Source: JAHECQ01 sp047638695 (GTDB lineage: Bacteria > Actinomycetota > Acidimicrobiia > Acidimicrobiales > SZUA-35). From it: a DNA stretch of 21,604 nt. The notes under the pieces are model-generated. The model was not told where the DNA came from and searched no databases. It saw only the letters and a list, made by a program, of their open reading frames with translations. The stretch lies in the NCBI GenBank assembly GCA_047638695.1, contig JBLINY010000077.1, positions 1-21,604 on the forward strand. Reading direction: 5' to 3'. The translations under genes were made by a program, and so were the position numbers. This document shows, one piece after another, positions 6,550 through 14,262 of this stretch (positions within the stretch are counted from its first letter, which is position 1; each line of letters begins with the position of its first letter).

Positions 6550-8085
6550 CTAGACCAACGCCACTTGCTCAAGCGGTGGCGTCCGCGCCGCTGGCAGGTT
6601 GTCGTAGAGGTCCGCGATCAAGTCGCGTTTCACCCCGGCGCTCGGAGGGTCGTCCCAGAGATTTTCGAACTGCCGTGGATCGTTGGCCAAATTGTAGAGT
6701 TCGCCCTCGGTCCCGTCGTGCACAGAGCCTGGTTCGCAGACCGTGCACAACCAGCCATCGCGGTAGATCGAACGTAGACGTACATCTTCGCCGTCATAGC
6801 CCCCGTCCCATTCGGTAATAACCCGCTCGCGTGTGGCGTCAGCCGTCGTCGGCAACGGAGCGCCTTGCATACGCGGATCGGGACTGACGCCAGCCGCCTC
6901 AGCGATCGTCCGTGCCAAGTCGACATGGCCGACCGGCGCTTCGACCACCGCAGGCGAGACCCCAGCCGACGGGGCCGGGCGCCAGATCATCGGTAGACGC
7001 ATCAGCGCGTCCACGTGATAGGGCCCCTTGAAGAGCATGCCGAAGTCGCCCTGAAATTCGCCATGGTCGGCGGTATAGATCACGTCGAGATCGTCACCCC
7101 AGCCGCGCGTATCGATGGCACCCAGAACTCGTGCCAGGGCTTCATCGATCAGCTCGTTCTCGATATGACACATCGCGTTCACTTCACGAATCTGATCCGC
7201 CGTCATCTCCGCCGGGATGAATCCCTTCGGCACCTCGAAGGCGAACTGACGGCGACCCAGATACCAGTCGAGCCAGTGTCGGGGCTTTTTCTCCAGAACA
7301 GCAATGGTGCGATCGACGTCACCCGGATAGGCATCGGGAAGGTCGAGATCGCGCCAATCGCAGCGACCTAGCTCGGACTGCGGCGGGTCCCAAGGATGAT
7401 GAGGGTCGGGAAAGCTCATCCAACAGAACCAGTCGTCCTCCGCAGCGAGGCTGTCCAGCCAGGCGATAACGCGATCGGCCACCCAGTCGGTGTGATAGAG
7501 CTCGCGCTGCAGGGGGTTGTGCCAGACCTGCACCGCGCCGGTGTCGCCGCCCTTGAGTGAGCTGATCTGCTTTTCGGCGGAAATATATTCCTGATAACCC
7601 TGGGCGGCGCCGGGATAGGTCTCCTCCAGCCACTTCGGGTAGTGGAAAAGGCTGCGTCCAGCCCGTCCGGTATGACCGGCAAGCTCCATGCGGTCGAAAC
7701 CCCGATGCGGCCCGGTGAGCCCCTGCGTCGCCGCATAGTTCTCAAAGTACGGGGCGTCGGGAGCGGACGCGGGTTCGAAATGCGCCTTCCCGATCAGGGC
7801 CGTCTTGTAGCCGCCTTCATGCTTCAGGAGCTTGGCGATATCCGGCGTGTCCTCCGGCAGAGGCACACCGTTCATGATCACACCGTGGCTTCGCACGTGC
7901 TGGCCGGAAATTATTGTCGAGCGCGCGGGCATGCAAACGACGTTCTGATTGTGGGCCCGCCGGTAGTTGATACCCGTCTCCGCCAATCGATCGATGGTTG
8001 GCGTACGGGCAACGCGACCGCCATTGCAGCCAAGCGCATCCCATCGTTGCTGGTCAGCGGTCACGAGCAGAATCTTCCGACCCAT
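6550..8085 (-). CDS. Type I (formylglycine) sulfatase, cytoplasmic
   Basis: A 511-residue alkaline-phosphatase-fold sulfatase. The modification site is C51-M-P-A-R55, the CxPxR motif in which Cys is oxidised to formylglycine. Metal and sulfate ligands seem present: Asp11 (TADQ), Lys100 and His102 (GKAH), His229/His230 (PDPHHPW), Asp340-His341 (TADHGE) and Lys353. No signal peptide is present, as in choline sulfatases and phosphonate monoesterase relatives, so the substrate must enter the cell. The start at 8085 is supported by AAGGAGGGG upstream. The C-terminal half has the GELYNLANDP segment usual in these enzymes. It releases sulfate from an organic sulfate ester, though phosphonate or phosphate diester hydrolysis is possible in this subgroup. 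No formylglycine-generating enzyme is encoded in the window. It lies 94 bp after the SDR gene and has its own predicted promoter. Confidence 0.9.
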   Translation of the reverse strand: MGRKILLVTADQQRWDALGCNGGRVARTPTIDRLAETGINYRRAHNQNVVCMPARSTIISGQHVRSHGVIMNGVPLPEDTPDIAKLLKHEGGYKTALIGKAHFEPASAPDAPYFENYAATQGLTGPHRGFDRMELAGHTGRAGRSLFHYPKWLEETYPGAAQGYQEYISAEKQISSLKGGDTGAVQVWHNPLQRELYHTDWVADRVIAWLDSLAAEDDWFCWMSFPDPHHPWDPPQSELGRCDWRDLDLPDAYPGDVDRTIAVLEKKPRHWLDWYLGRRQFAFEVPKGFIPAEMTADQIREVNAMCHIENELIDEALARVLGAIDTRGWGDDLDVIYTADHGEFQGDFGMLFKGPYHVDALMRLPMIWRPAPSAGVSPAVVEAPVGHVDLARTIAEAAGVSPDPRMQGAPLPTTADATRERVITEWDGGYDGEDVRLRSIYRDGWLCTVCEPGSVHDGTEGELYNLANDPRQFENLWDDPPSAGVKRDLIADLYDNLPAARTPPLEQVALV

Positions 8086-8114
8086 CGCCCCTCCTTCTCG
8101 AGTTTTGCCGCCAA

Positions 8115-8143
8115 TTTATCGGCCTGCCCTACGTGTCGGTGAA
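8115..8143 (-). promoter_or_regulatory. Predicted promoter of the sulfatase gene
   Basis: On the minus strand, TTCACC (8143-8138) and GATAAA (8120-8115) are separated by exactly 17 bp, 29 nt before the sulfatase start codon and ahead of its AAGGAGG site. It suggests the sulfatase and the gene after it can be transcribed independently of the carboxylase and SDR. Confidence 0.4.
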
Positions 8144-8179
8144 CGAGACCATGCTCGAGCTAAGTCACCGAGCGTTGAT

Positions 8180-8950
8180 CTAGGTGTAGGACATGCCGCC
8201 GTCGGCGGGGATGGAGGCGCCGTTGATCATGCGACTCTCGTCGGATGCGAGGAACAGCGCAATGTTGGCGATCTCTTCCGGCTGGCCAACCCCGAACGGG
8301 TACCGCTGGCGCGCCTTCTCCTCTTGCGATGCTTCACCTCCGGGTCCAGCGACCGAAAATCTCTCGGTCACTCTGTCGGTGAGCACATAGCCGGGGCAAA
8401 TGGCGTTCACTCGCACACCACTCCGGGAGTATTGCCGTGCAAGAGCTGTAGTCAGCGAGATAACCCCGCCCTTCGCCGCGCTGTACACATGCATTCGCAT
8501 ACCCATCAGCGCGGCAGTCGACGACATGTTCACCACCGTGCCGCCTCCCGCCTCGATCATCTTGGGAATACCGTGGCGACAGCAGAGGAACGGCCCCTTT
8601 AGGTCGAGCGACATTGTGAAATCCCAGACGTCCAAATCGACGTCGGTCACGGGGCCGTCCTCGGGTATTGATCCTCCCGCGCAGTTGTAGAGGACGTTGA
8701 GCTTCCCGTAGGCCTCCACCGTCGCTTCAACGGCAGCCGCCACCTGGGCATCGTCGGTCACATCAGTGCGAACAAAGGTGGCCTGGCCGCCTGCCTCTCG
8801 AACCATGGTCTCGGTTTCTTGGCCAAGTTCGGTGTTGATCTCGGCGATCATCACCTGCGCGCCCTCGCGGGCGAACATCAGAGCGGCTTGCCGCCCAATA
8901 CCGGTTCCGGCGCCACTGATCATGGCCACCTTGTCATCGAGTCGACCCAT
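8180..8950 (-). CDS. Short-chain dehydrogenase/reductase (classical SDR)
   Basis: A 256-residue Rossmann-fold oxidoreductase of normal SDR length. It shows the cofactor motif S12-G-A-G-T-G-I-G19, NCAG at 89-92, the catalytic Ser around 143-144, and Y156-SAA-K160 (YxxxK). Glu37 at the end of the second strand favours NAD over NADP. It oxidises or reduces an alcohol/carbonyl group; the substrate is not identifiable. ATG 8950 is chosen over an in-frame start at 9019 because AGGAGG lies 5 nt upstream and SDRs start just before the first strand. It is 90 bp after the carboxylase stop and on the same strand, so a shared transcript is likely. Confidence 0.9.
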   Translation of the reverse strand: MGRLDDKVAMISGAGTGIGRQAALMFAREGAQVMIAEINTELGQETETMVREAGGQATFVRTDVTDDAQVAAAVEATVEAYGKLNVLYNCAGGSIPEDGPVTDVDLDVWDFTMSLDLKGPFLCCRHGIPKMIEAGGGTVVNMSSTAALMGMRMHVYSAAKGGVISLTTALARQYSRSGVRVNAICPGYVLTDRVTERFSVAGPGGEASQEEKARQRYPFGVGQPEEIANIALFLASDESRMINGASIPADGGMSYT

Positions 8951-9040
8951 AATTCCTCCTGGCTTGGTGTCACTAACCGTAGTGCCCAAGAAGCGTTCGG
9001 ACCCGCGGCTCCGCTGCAAGGGTGGGCTGGTGCTCGACGC

Positions 9041-12000
9041 TCACCAGGTATCGATCCAGCTGTGCTTCTTGCCATCGCGCGGTTTGGGCGGAGCGGCGCT
9101 GCGCAGGCCTGCCACGATCCAATCCCGCGTATCAGCGGGATCGATCACGTTGTCGATCTCGAAGTAGGTGGCGGCGGTCAAGGCTTTGCCCTGCTCGTAC
9201 ATGCCGGCGACCTTCTCTTCGTAGACACGCAGACGCTCTTCCGGGTCTTCGATGGCAGCCAACTCGTTGCGATAGCCCAGCTTCACCGCGCCCTCCAGGC
9301 CCATGCCGCCAAACTCCGCCGTTGGCCAGGCGATGGAAAAACTGGGCGCGTGGTAGCCGCCAGCCGCCATGCCCTGAGCACCCAGGCCATAACCCTTGCG
9401 CAGGGTGACCGAGAAGAACGGCACGGTCAGGTTCGCTCCGATCACAAACACCCGACAGCAGTGGCGGACCAGAGCCGTCTTCTCGTATTCCGGCCCGACC
9501 ATGTTGCCGGGCGTATCGATGAGCGAGACGATCGGAATGTCGAACGCATCGCAAAGCTGCATGAAACGCGCAGCCTTGTCGGCCGCGGGTGAATCGATGG
9601 CCCCACCGAGATGTTTCGGATTGTTGGCGATGATACCGATCGGCCGCCCCTCGATCCGAGCGAAGCTCGTGATCATGCCCTCGCCAAAGTCGCGGCGGAT
9701 CTCCAGCACCGAGTCGGTGTCGGCAATGGTCTCGATCACCTCGCGAACCTCATAGACCCGCAGCCGGTTCTCCGGGATTGCCCGGCGCAGCCAGCGCTGG
9801 TCTGCACTTTCATAATCGCTGGTCGGGCCTTGGAAGTAGCTCAGGTACTTTTTGGCAACCGCTACGGCTTCTGCCTCGTCCTCGACCGCGATGTCGACGA
9901 CGCCAGACGCCTTCTGCACGCTCATCGGACCGACTTCTTCGGGTGTGTAGACGCCCAGCCCGCCGCCTTCGATCATGGCCGGACCACCCATGCCGATGTT
10001 TGAGTCCTTGGTCGCAATCACCACATCGCAGCAGCCCAGCAATACGGCATTGCCGGCAAAACAACGGCCTGTCGTGATGCCCACCATGGGAGCCAGGCCG
10101 GAGAGCTTGGCGAATAGGTTGAAAGCTGGGATGTGAATGTCGGCGGAAAAGATCTTGTCCGTATCGCCGGGCCTGCCGCCACCGCCCTCAGCGAAAATGA
10201 TCAGGGGCAGTTTCATGTCTGCTGTCAGCGCAAACATGCGGTCTTTCTTCAGATGATTGTTGAAGCCCTGGGTGCCCGCCAGCACGGTGTAGTCGTACGA
10301 CATCACCATGGCGCGGGCATGCTCATCATCGAATTGATCGCCATTCACGCGTGCCAGGCCTGCGATCAAGCCATCGGCCGGCGTGCGGTCGATCAGCTCA
10401 TCCATGGAGTGGCGAGCCTGTCGGGACGCCACCTGGAACGCGCCGTATTCGTGGAATGAACCCTCGTCGACCAGATCGGTGATGTTCTCGCGGGCCGTGC
10501 GATGGTTGGTCTTGCGGCGTCGGGCGACAGCATCGGGCCGATTTTCGTCCAGGGTCCTGGCCCGGCGAGCTTCGACTTCGGCAAGGTCGGGGCGGATGTG
10601 GTCGAGGTCGATCTCTTCTTCCTCGGCCGCTTCGCCGGAGTCCACGTCGGCAGGCTCGACAAACACGAGGGCATGGTCCTCGAACACGGTCTCGCCGGGC
10701 TCTACGGCAACCAGCCGAACGATACCGCTGACTGGAGCGGCGATCATGTGCTCCATCTTCATGGCTTCCATGATCAGAAGCTGCTCACCCGCGACGACCG
10801 TGTCGCCTTCGGCCTTGGCCAGGGAGACGATGGTGCCCTGCATCGGCGCCCGGATGGCCTCGGTGCCTTCGGGGCCATCAGCATCGGCGGTGTTGTCGGC
10901 TTCGGTGCTTGCGTTCTGGTTCTCTTCCCGGCCCAGAACGAGCACGGCCAGCGGGTCTTTCGGATCGACACGGGCGCCAGCCAGCTTGGGCCTCTCGCTA
11001 TCGGGCGCCGGGGCGAAGTGCAGGGGTGCGGAGGCATCAGCGGCCAGCAGGTCGCCGATGTTCTCCTCGATAAAGCGGGTATAGCTCGTGCCTGCCTGCA
11101 CGGTTTCATGAGCCAGCACAGATTGCAGGAAACCCAGATTGGTTGCGACCCCGCCAATGCGGAACCGACGAAGTGCCCGTTCGGTGCGGCGCAGGGCTTC
11201 CTCATAGCCTCCATCGGCGTGGACGATCACCTTGGCCAGCAGCGAGTCGAAGCGCGGGTTGGTGCGGTAGCCGGTGTAGCCGTAGTGATCTACCCGCACG
11301 CCCCGGCCGCTGGGCGGATCGAAGGCCGTCAGCGTGCCGCCAGAGGGCTTGACCGTGGCGTCCGGCTGCATGGTTTCCATATTGATACGCGCCTGGATTG
11401 CAAAGCCCTGCGGCTCCGGTGTGTTGGTGTCGCCCAGCAGTACGGCGAGCAGTGTCTCACCGGCCGCGAGCTCCAGCTGGATTTTCACCAAGTCCAGGCC
11501 GGTGACGGCCTCAGTCACTGTGTGTTCGACCTGGAGTCGGGCGTTGCATTCCAGGAACGCGATGGTGGCCTCTGGTCCATCATCGTCAGCACTCACCAGG
11601 AACTCGAACGTGCCGACGCTCTTGTATTTGGCCGCCTTGGCCAGATCGCAGGCGGCCGTGTGGAGCCGGGCTTGAACCTCCGGATGCAGGTTCGGAGCAG
11701 GGGCGACTTCGAGGATCTTCTGATTTTGACGCTGGACCGAGCAATCCCGCTCGCCCAAGGCCATAACTGCACCAGTGCCGTCGCCGACGACTTGCACCTC
11801 GATGTGGCGGGCATAGGGCAGATATTGCTCAATGAAGACATCCGAGCGTCCGAATGCAGCGAGCGCTTCCGATTGGCTGCGTTCGAAGGCTTCGGCCAAA
11901 TCTTCCTCATTGTGCACGAGCCGCATGCCGCGCCCGCCGCCGCCAGCAACCGCTTTCAGCATGGCCGATGTGCCCGACTCGAGACCTGAGAAGAACGCCT

Positions 12001-12424
12001 GAGCGGCATCCAGAGCGGTCGAGCCGTCAGTGCCCGGTAGCAGAGGAATGCCGACCTCCGCCGCGAGCCTCCTCGCCTCCACCTTGTCGCCGAACAGGTC
12101 CAGGCCTTCGGGGGAAGGGCCAACAAAAGTCAATCCGGCCTCGATGCAGGCTCTGGCAAAGTCTCCATTCTCTGCCAAAAAGCCATAGCCCGGATGCACG
12201 GCGTCGGCGCCAGCAGCCTTGGCCGCCGCGACGATGCCCGCCATGTCCAGATAGGCGGCGGGGCCTGTCCCGTCCAAAGCCGCCGCCTGATCGCACACCT
12301 GTGTATGCAAGCTTTGAGCGTCGTCTTCGCTAAAGACTGCGACCGTCTCAATGCCCATATCGGCGGCGGTCTGGGCGATGCGAATGGCAATCTCGCCTCG
12401 ATTGGCGATGAGTAGGCGTTGCAT
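9041..12424 (-). CDS. Single-chain biotin-dependent acyl-CoA carboxylase (BC-BCCP-CT fusion)
   Basis: The 1127-residue protein holds all three carboxylase functions. Biotin carboxylase is at about 1-460, with MQRLLIANRGEIAIRI at the very start, the ATP-grasp glycine loop KAVAGGGGRGM (157-167) and ECNARLQVEHTVTE (292-305). A linker with a biotin carrier domain follows, about 525-592, with the biotinyl Lys556 in EAMKMEH. The carboxyltransferase is at about 605-1127 and includes FAEGGGGRPGDTDK. This order and size match the mycobacterial long-chain acyl-CoA carboxylase (LCC) type. It carboxylates an acyl-CoA at the alpha carbon using ATP and bicarbonate in the cytoplasm; chain length cannot be read here. 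The start at 12424 is chosen because the canonical N-terminus begins there; the frame is open to 12538 but would overlap the divergent MerR gene. It heads the minus-strand run with SDR and sulfatase. Confidence 0.93.
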   Translation of the reverse strand: MQRLLIANRGEIAIRIAQTAADMGIETVAVFSEDDAQSLHTQVCDQAAALDGTGPAAYLDMAGIVAAAKAAGADAVHPGYGFLAENGDFARACIEAGLTFVGPSPEGLDLFGDKVEARRLAAEVGIPLLPGTDGSTALDAAQAFFSGLESGTSAMLKAVAGGGGRGMRLVHNEEDLAEAFERSQSEALAAFGRSDVFIEQYLPYARHIEVQVVGDGTGAVMALGERDCSVQRQNQKILEVAPAPNLHPEVQARLHTAACDLAKAAKYKSVGTFEFLVSADDDGPEATIAFLECNARLQVEHTVTEAVTGLDLVKIQLELAAGETLLAVLLGDTNTPEPQGFAIQARINMETMQPDATVKPSGGTLTAFDPPSGRGVRVDHYGYTGYRTNPRFDSLLAKVIVHADGGYEEALRRTERALRRFRIGGVATNLGFLQSVLAHETVQAGTSYTRFIEENIGDLLAADASAPLHFAPAPDSERPKLAGARVDPKDPLAVLVLGREENQNASTEADNTADADGPEGTEAIRAPMQGTIVSLAKAEGDTVVAGEQLLIMEAMKMEHMIAAPVSGIVRLVAVEPGETVFEDHALVFVEPADVDSGEAAEEEEIDLDHIRPDLAEVEARRARTLDENRPDAVARRRKTNHRTARENITDLVDEGSFHEYGAFQVASRQARHSMDELIDRTPADGLIAGLARVNGDQFDDEHARAMVMSYDYTVLAGTQGFNNHLKKDRMFALTADMKLPLIIFAEGGGGRPGDTDKIFSADIHIPAFNLFAKLSGLAPMVGITTGRCFAGNAVLLGCCDVVIATKDSNIGMGGPAMIEGGGLGVYTPEEVGPMSVQKASGVVDIAVEDEAEAVAVAKKYLSYFQGPTSDYESADQRWLRRAIPENRLRVYEVREVIETIADTDSVLEIRRDFGEGMITSFARIEGRPIGIIANNPKHLGGAIDSPAADKAARFMQLCDAFDIPIVSLIDTPGNMVGPEYEKTALVRHCCRVFVIGANLTVPFFSVTLRKGYGLGAQGMAAGGYHAPSFSIAWPTAEFGGMGLEGAVKLGYRNELAAIEDPEERLRVYEEKVAGMYEQGKALTAATYFEIDNVIDPADTRDWIVAGLRSAAPPKPRDGKKHSWIDTW

Positions 12425-12484
12425 GGCCTGTACGTCTATCGGAGCGTGAACCGGGTTGTCGACCGCTGATATCGCATTATCACC

Positions 12485-12522
12485 GTGACCCTCACACCGT
12501 GTGAGGTGCTTCCATAGCGGTG
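12485..12522 (+). promoter_or_regulatory. MerR-type operator and promoter with 19-bp spacer
   Basis: The inverted repeat CCTCACAC-C-GTGTGAGG (12490-12506) has the CCTCA...TGAGG form of many MerR-family operators. It sits between a -35-like GTGACC (12485-12490) and a -10-like TTCCAT (12510-12515), giving the long 19-bp spacer that MerR proteins correct by untwisting DNA. A start about 7 nt later coincides with the GTG at 12522, so the regulator mRNA would be leaderless and autoregulated. The site also lies 66 bp upstream of the divergent carboxylase start, with a -10-like TGATAAT on the other strand at 12476-12482. Confidence 0.65.
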
Positions 12523-13388
12523 TGTCACTCGTACGCATCGGGGATCTGGCCCGACTCGGTGGGGTGTCGGTGCGAATGCTCCGGCATTACCACGAAATCG
12601 GATTGCTGTTCCCCGACAACGTCGACCCGCACAGCGGCTATCGCTTCTATCAACGTGATCAGTTAACAACGCTGCGAGAGATCGCAACGCTGAAGAACTT
12701 GGGGCTCTCTTTGGCCGAGACCCACCAAATTGTGAATGGCCAGTCGACCGGCGACGAGGTGCGAGGGATTCTTCTGACGCGGCGCCGTGAGGCCGCTGAC
12801 GAGCTTCGCGCCACTCAGGCGACGATTGAACGAATCGATGCACACCTCCAAGCCGTCACCGCAGGCGGAGGAACCAACCGAATACAGAAAGAGGTCATCT
12901 TGATCGACGTGGATGTCAAAGCGGTAGAGGCAAGGCTCGTCGCTCAAATGAGCGCGGTCGCCGAGTCGTGGGCACCGACAGACATCGGCCCGGTCATCCA
13001 GCCGTTGTATCCGGAGCTCACGGCCCGAATGGATGCCGCTGGAGTCGAGATCAGCGGCCCCTCGACGGCGTGGTACGAAGATACTTCCGAAGGTCGGATT
13101 CTTGTTCATGCCACCCTCACGATCGCAGAAGCCCCGATCCCGAGCTCGGAAACACTCGGCTTCGAGATCACCGAACTCCCTGCCCTGGATCTGGTTGCCT
13201 CGACGATTCACCGCGGCTCGATGGACAACGGCGACACCACCTACGAGGCGCTACTCGAGTGGATCGAGAAGCACAGCTACGTTCCCGTGGGCTATGGCCG
13301 GGAGATCGATATCAAATGCGGACCGGGAGACAACTGGATCGTCGAGCTTCAGGTTCCTATCAAAGCGGTCGAACAGGCCAACCAATGA
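12522..13388 (+). CDS. MerR-family transcriptional regulator with C-terminal effector-binding domain
   Basis: A 288-residue regulator. The N-terminal winged helix is typical: LVRIGDLARLGGVSVRMLRHY, then GLLFPDNVDPHSGYRFY. A coiled-coil dimerisation helix follows (about 75-115). From about 125 comes a GyrI/BmrR-like ligand-binding domain (IDVDVKAVEARLVAQMS, then VHATLTIAE), which in relatives binds hydrophobic or cationic small molecules. There are no metal-binding Cys clusters, so it is a drug/ligand-type MerR rather than a metal sensor. GTG 12522 is preferred over GTG 12501, which lies inside the operator. It overlaps the next reading frame by ATGA. The shared intergenic region with the carboxylase gene makes that gene a plausible target. 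Confidence 0.88.
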   Translation: MSLVRIGDLARLGGVSVRMLRHYHEIGLLFPDNVDPHSGYRFYQRDQLTTLREIATLKNLGLSLAETHQIVNGQSTGDEVRGILLTRRREAADELRATQATIERIDAHLQAVTAGGGTNRIQKEVILIDVDVKAVEARLVAQMSAVAESWAPTDIGPVIQPLYPELTARMDAAGVEISGPSTAWYEDTSEGRILVHATLTIAEAPIPSSETLGFEITELPALDLVASTIHRGSMDNGDTTYEALLEWIEKHSYVPVGYGREIDIKCGPGDNWIVELQVPIKAVEQANQ

Positions 13389-13582
13389 TCTCGGCCTTCG
13401 ATCATGCACGCCACACGCCATACTCCAGTCCTGGGCGCCATACCGGGCTGTATCGCCGCGCTACCAACGGGTTCGCCGGCTACTTCTTCGACGACTGGCA
13501 CCACGACCACGTCATTGCCGAGGCTTGGCTCGATGGACAGTGGCAACGTTTCGACGCCGAGGTCGAGGCACCGCTTCGGTGA
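13385..13582 (+). pseudogene. Internally deleted remnant of a transglutaminase-like protein
   Basis: A 65-residue frame starts at ATG 13385, overlapping the MerR stop (ATGA). Residues about 27-60 (GFAGYFFDDWHHDH...AEAWLDGQWQRFDAEV) match the back half of the bacterial transglutaminase-like core: the His (DHV) and Asp (RFDAEV) of the Cys-His-Asp triad are visible. The front part, YSSPGRHTGLY, resembles the N-terminus of the same actinobacterial proteins, which normally have around 70-100 residues including the catalytic Cys between these two parts. That middle is missing, and the frame stops soon after the Asp. The protein would be catalytically dead. It may still be translated because of its coupling to MerR. 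Family recognition is from motif memory, not a search. Confidence 0.6.
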
Positions 13583-13586
13583 CGAA

Positions 13587-14074
13587 CAGCTGCTGTGGGA
13601 CGGGGATCTTGGCGTGCACGGCAAGAGCCAGGAGACCGAGCACCTCGCCACCGGCAGGGCCGACCGACGTGGCACCAACCAGCACGTCGCGATCAACGTC
13701 GACAAACGAGCTTGACGAAACCTTCGTTTCCGACGGAGTGCAACCAACCGCGAGCTGTGTGGCCGACTGGTTTGAACGCGATCTTCACGTCGAGGCCTCG
13801 CTCCTTCGCCTCTGCTTCGGTGAGACCGACCGCACCAATCTCCGGGTCGGTGAACGTCACTGCTGACGCTAGCGCCGTTCACTTCCACCGTGTTTGGGCC
13901 AGTGATCATCTTGCTCGGAACGCACCCCAAGTACGGGCACTCACCACAAACGAGGCCACGTTCGATGCCAACGACGGCAAGTCCGGCTTCAGCTAGGAGG
14001 CCTCCTACCGTTTCATCGGCGGGGCCAAGCCCGACGACAATAACGTTCACATTCGTTAACTCGGATTCACCCAT
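13587..14074 (-). pseudogene. Decayed mercuric-reductase-like FAD/NAD disulfide oxidoreductase
   Basis: Four pieces of one flavoprotein survive in order on the minus strand. Piece A (14074-13907) has an FAD-binding start (VIVVGLGPADE, third Gly of GxGxxG replaced by Asp) and the redox-active disulfide block GECPYLGCVPSKM. Piece B (13906-13865) is TGPNTVEVNGASV, normally about 50-60 residues further on. Piece C (13860-13705, another frame) is the dimerisation-domain segment VTFTDPEIGAVGLTEAEAK...GFVKLV. Piece D (13703-13587) continues as VDVDRDVLVGATSVGPAGGE after one extra T at 13704. The NAD-binding middle, most of the FAD domain and the C-terminal catalytic tail are gone. Intact relatives are about 450-480 residues. 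No function is expected. Confidence 0.75.
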
Positions 14075-14262
14075 CGGTGTGTACCTTCCATCGGGTCACG
14101 GGCCATGACACTCGGGAGCGGAACACGCCCGATGCGCAAGATCATTCCGAAGGACGAAAGGTCGTCGTGGCGCCGAGGTGCCGATCGTCGTAGCTTGTTA
14201 GTAGGACCGACTGCGCCACCAAGCCGCGGCGCGCGGATGAACATGAGCTGCAGGGGCACAAC

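Noticed and set aside
8951..9019. Longer N-terminus for the SDR (start at 9019)
   Set aside because: A strong AGGAGG site and the normal SDR N-terminus support 8950.
10502..11989. Long plus-strand open frame (495 codons) opposite the carboxylase gene
   Set aside because: It is the antisense shadow of a highly conserved carboxylase domain in GC-rich DNA and encodes nothing recognisable.
12425..12538. Longer N-terminus for the carboxylase (start at 12538)
   Set aside because: It would run through the MerR operator and start codon, and the conserved biotin carboxylase N-terminus begins exactly at 12424.
13595..13996. Plus-strand 133-codon frame over the flavoprotein remnant
   Set aside because: It is the antisense of the remnant and has no recognisable motif or start signal.
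13349..14074. Uninterrupted 241-codon minus-strand frame as one intact protein
   Set aside because: Only the first 70 or so codons match a flavoprotein; the homologous continuation lies in other frames, so the rest of the open frame is a chance read-through of a pseudogene.
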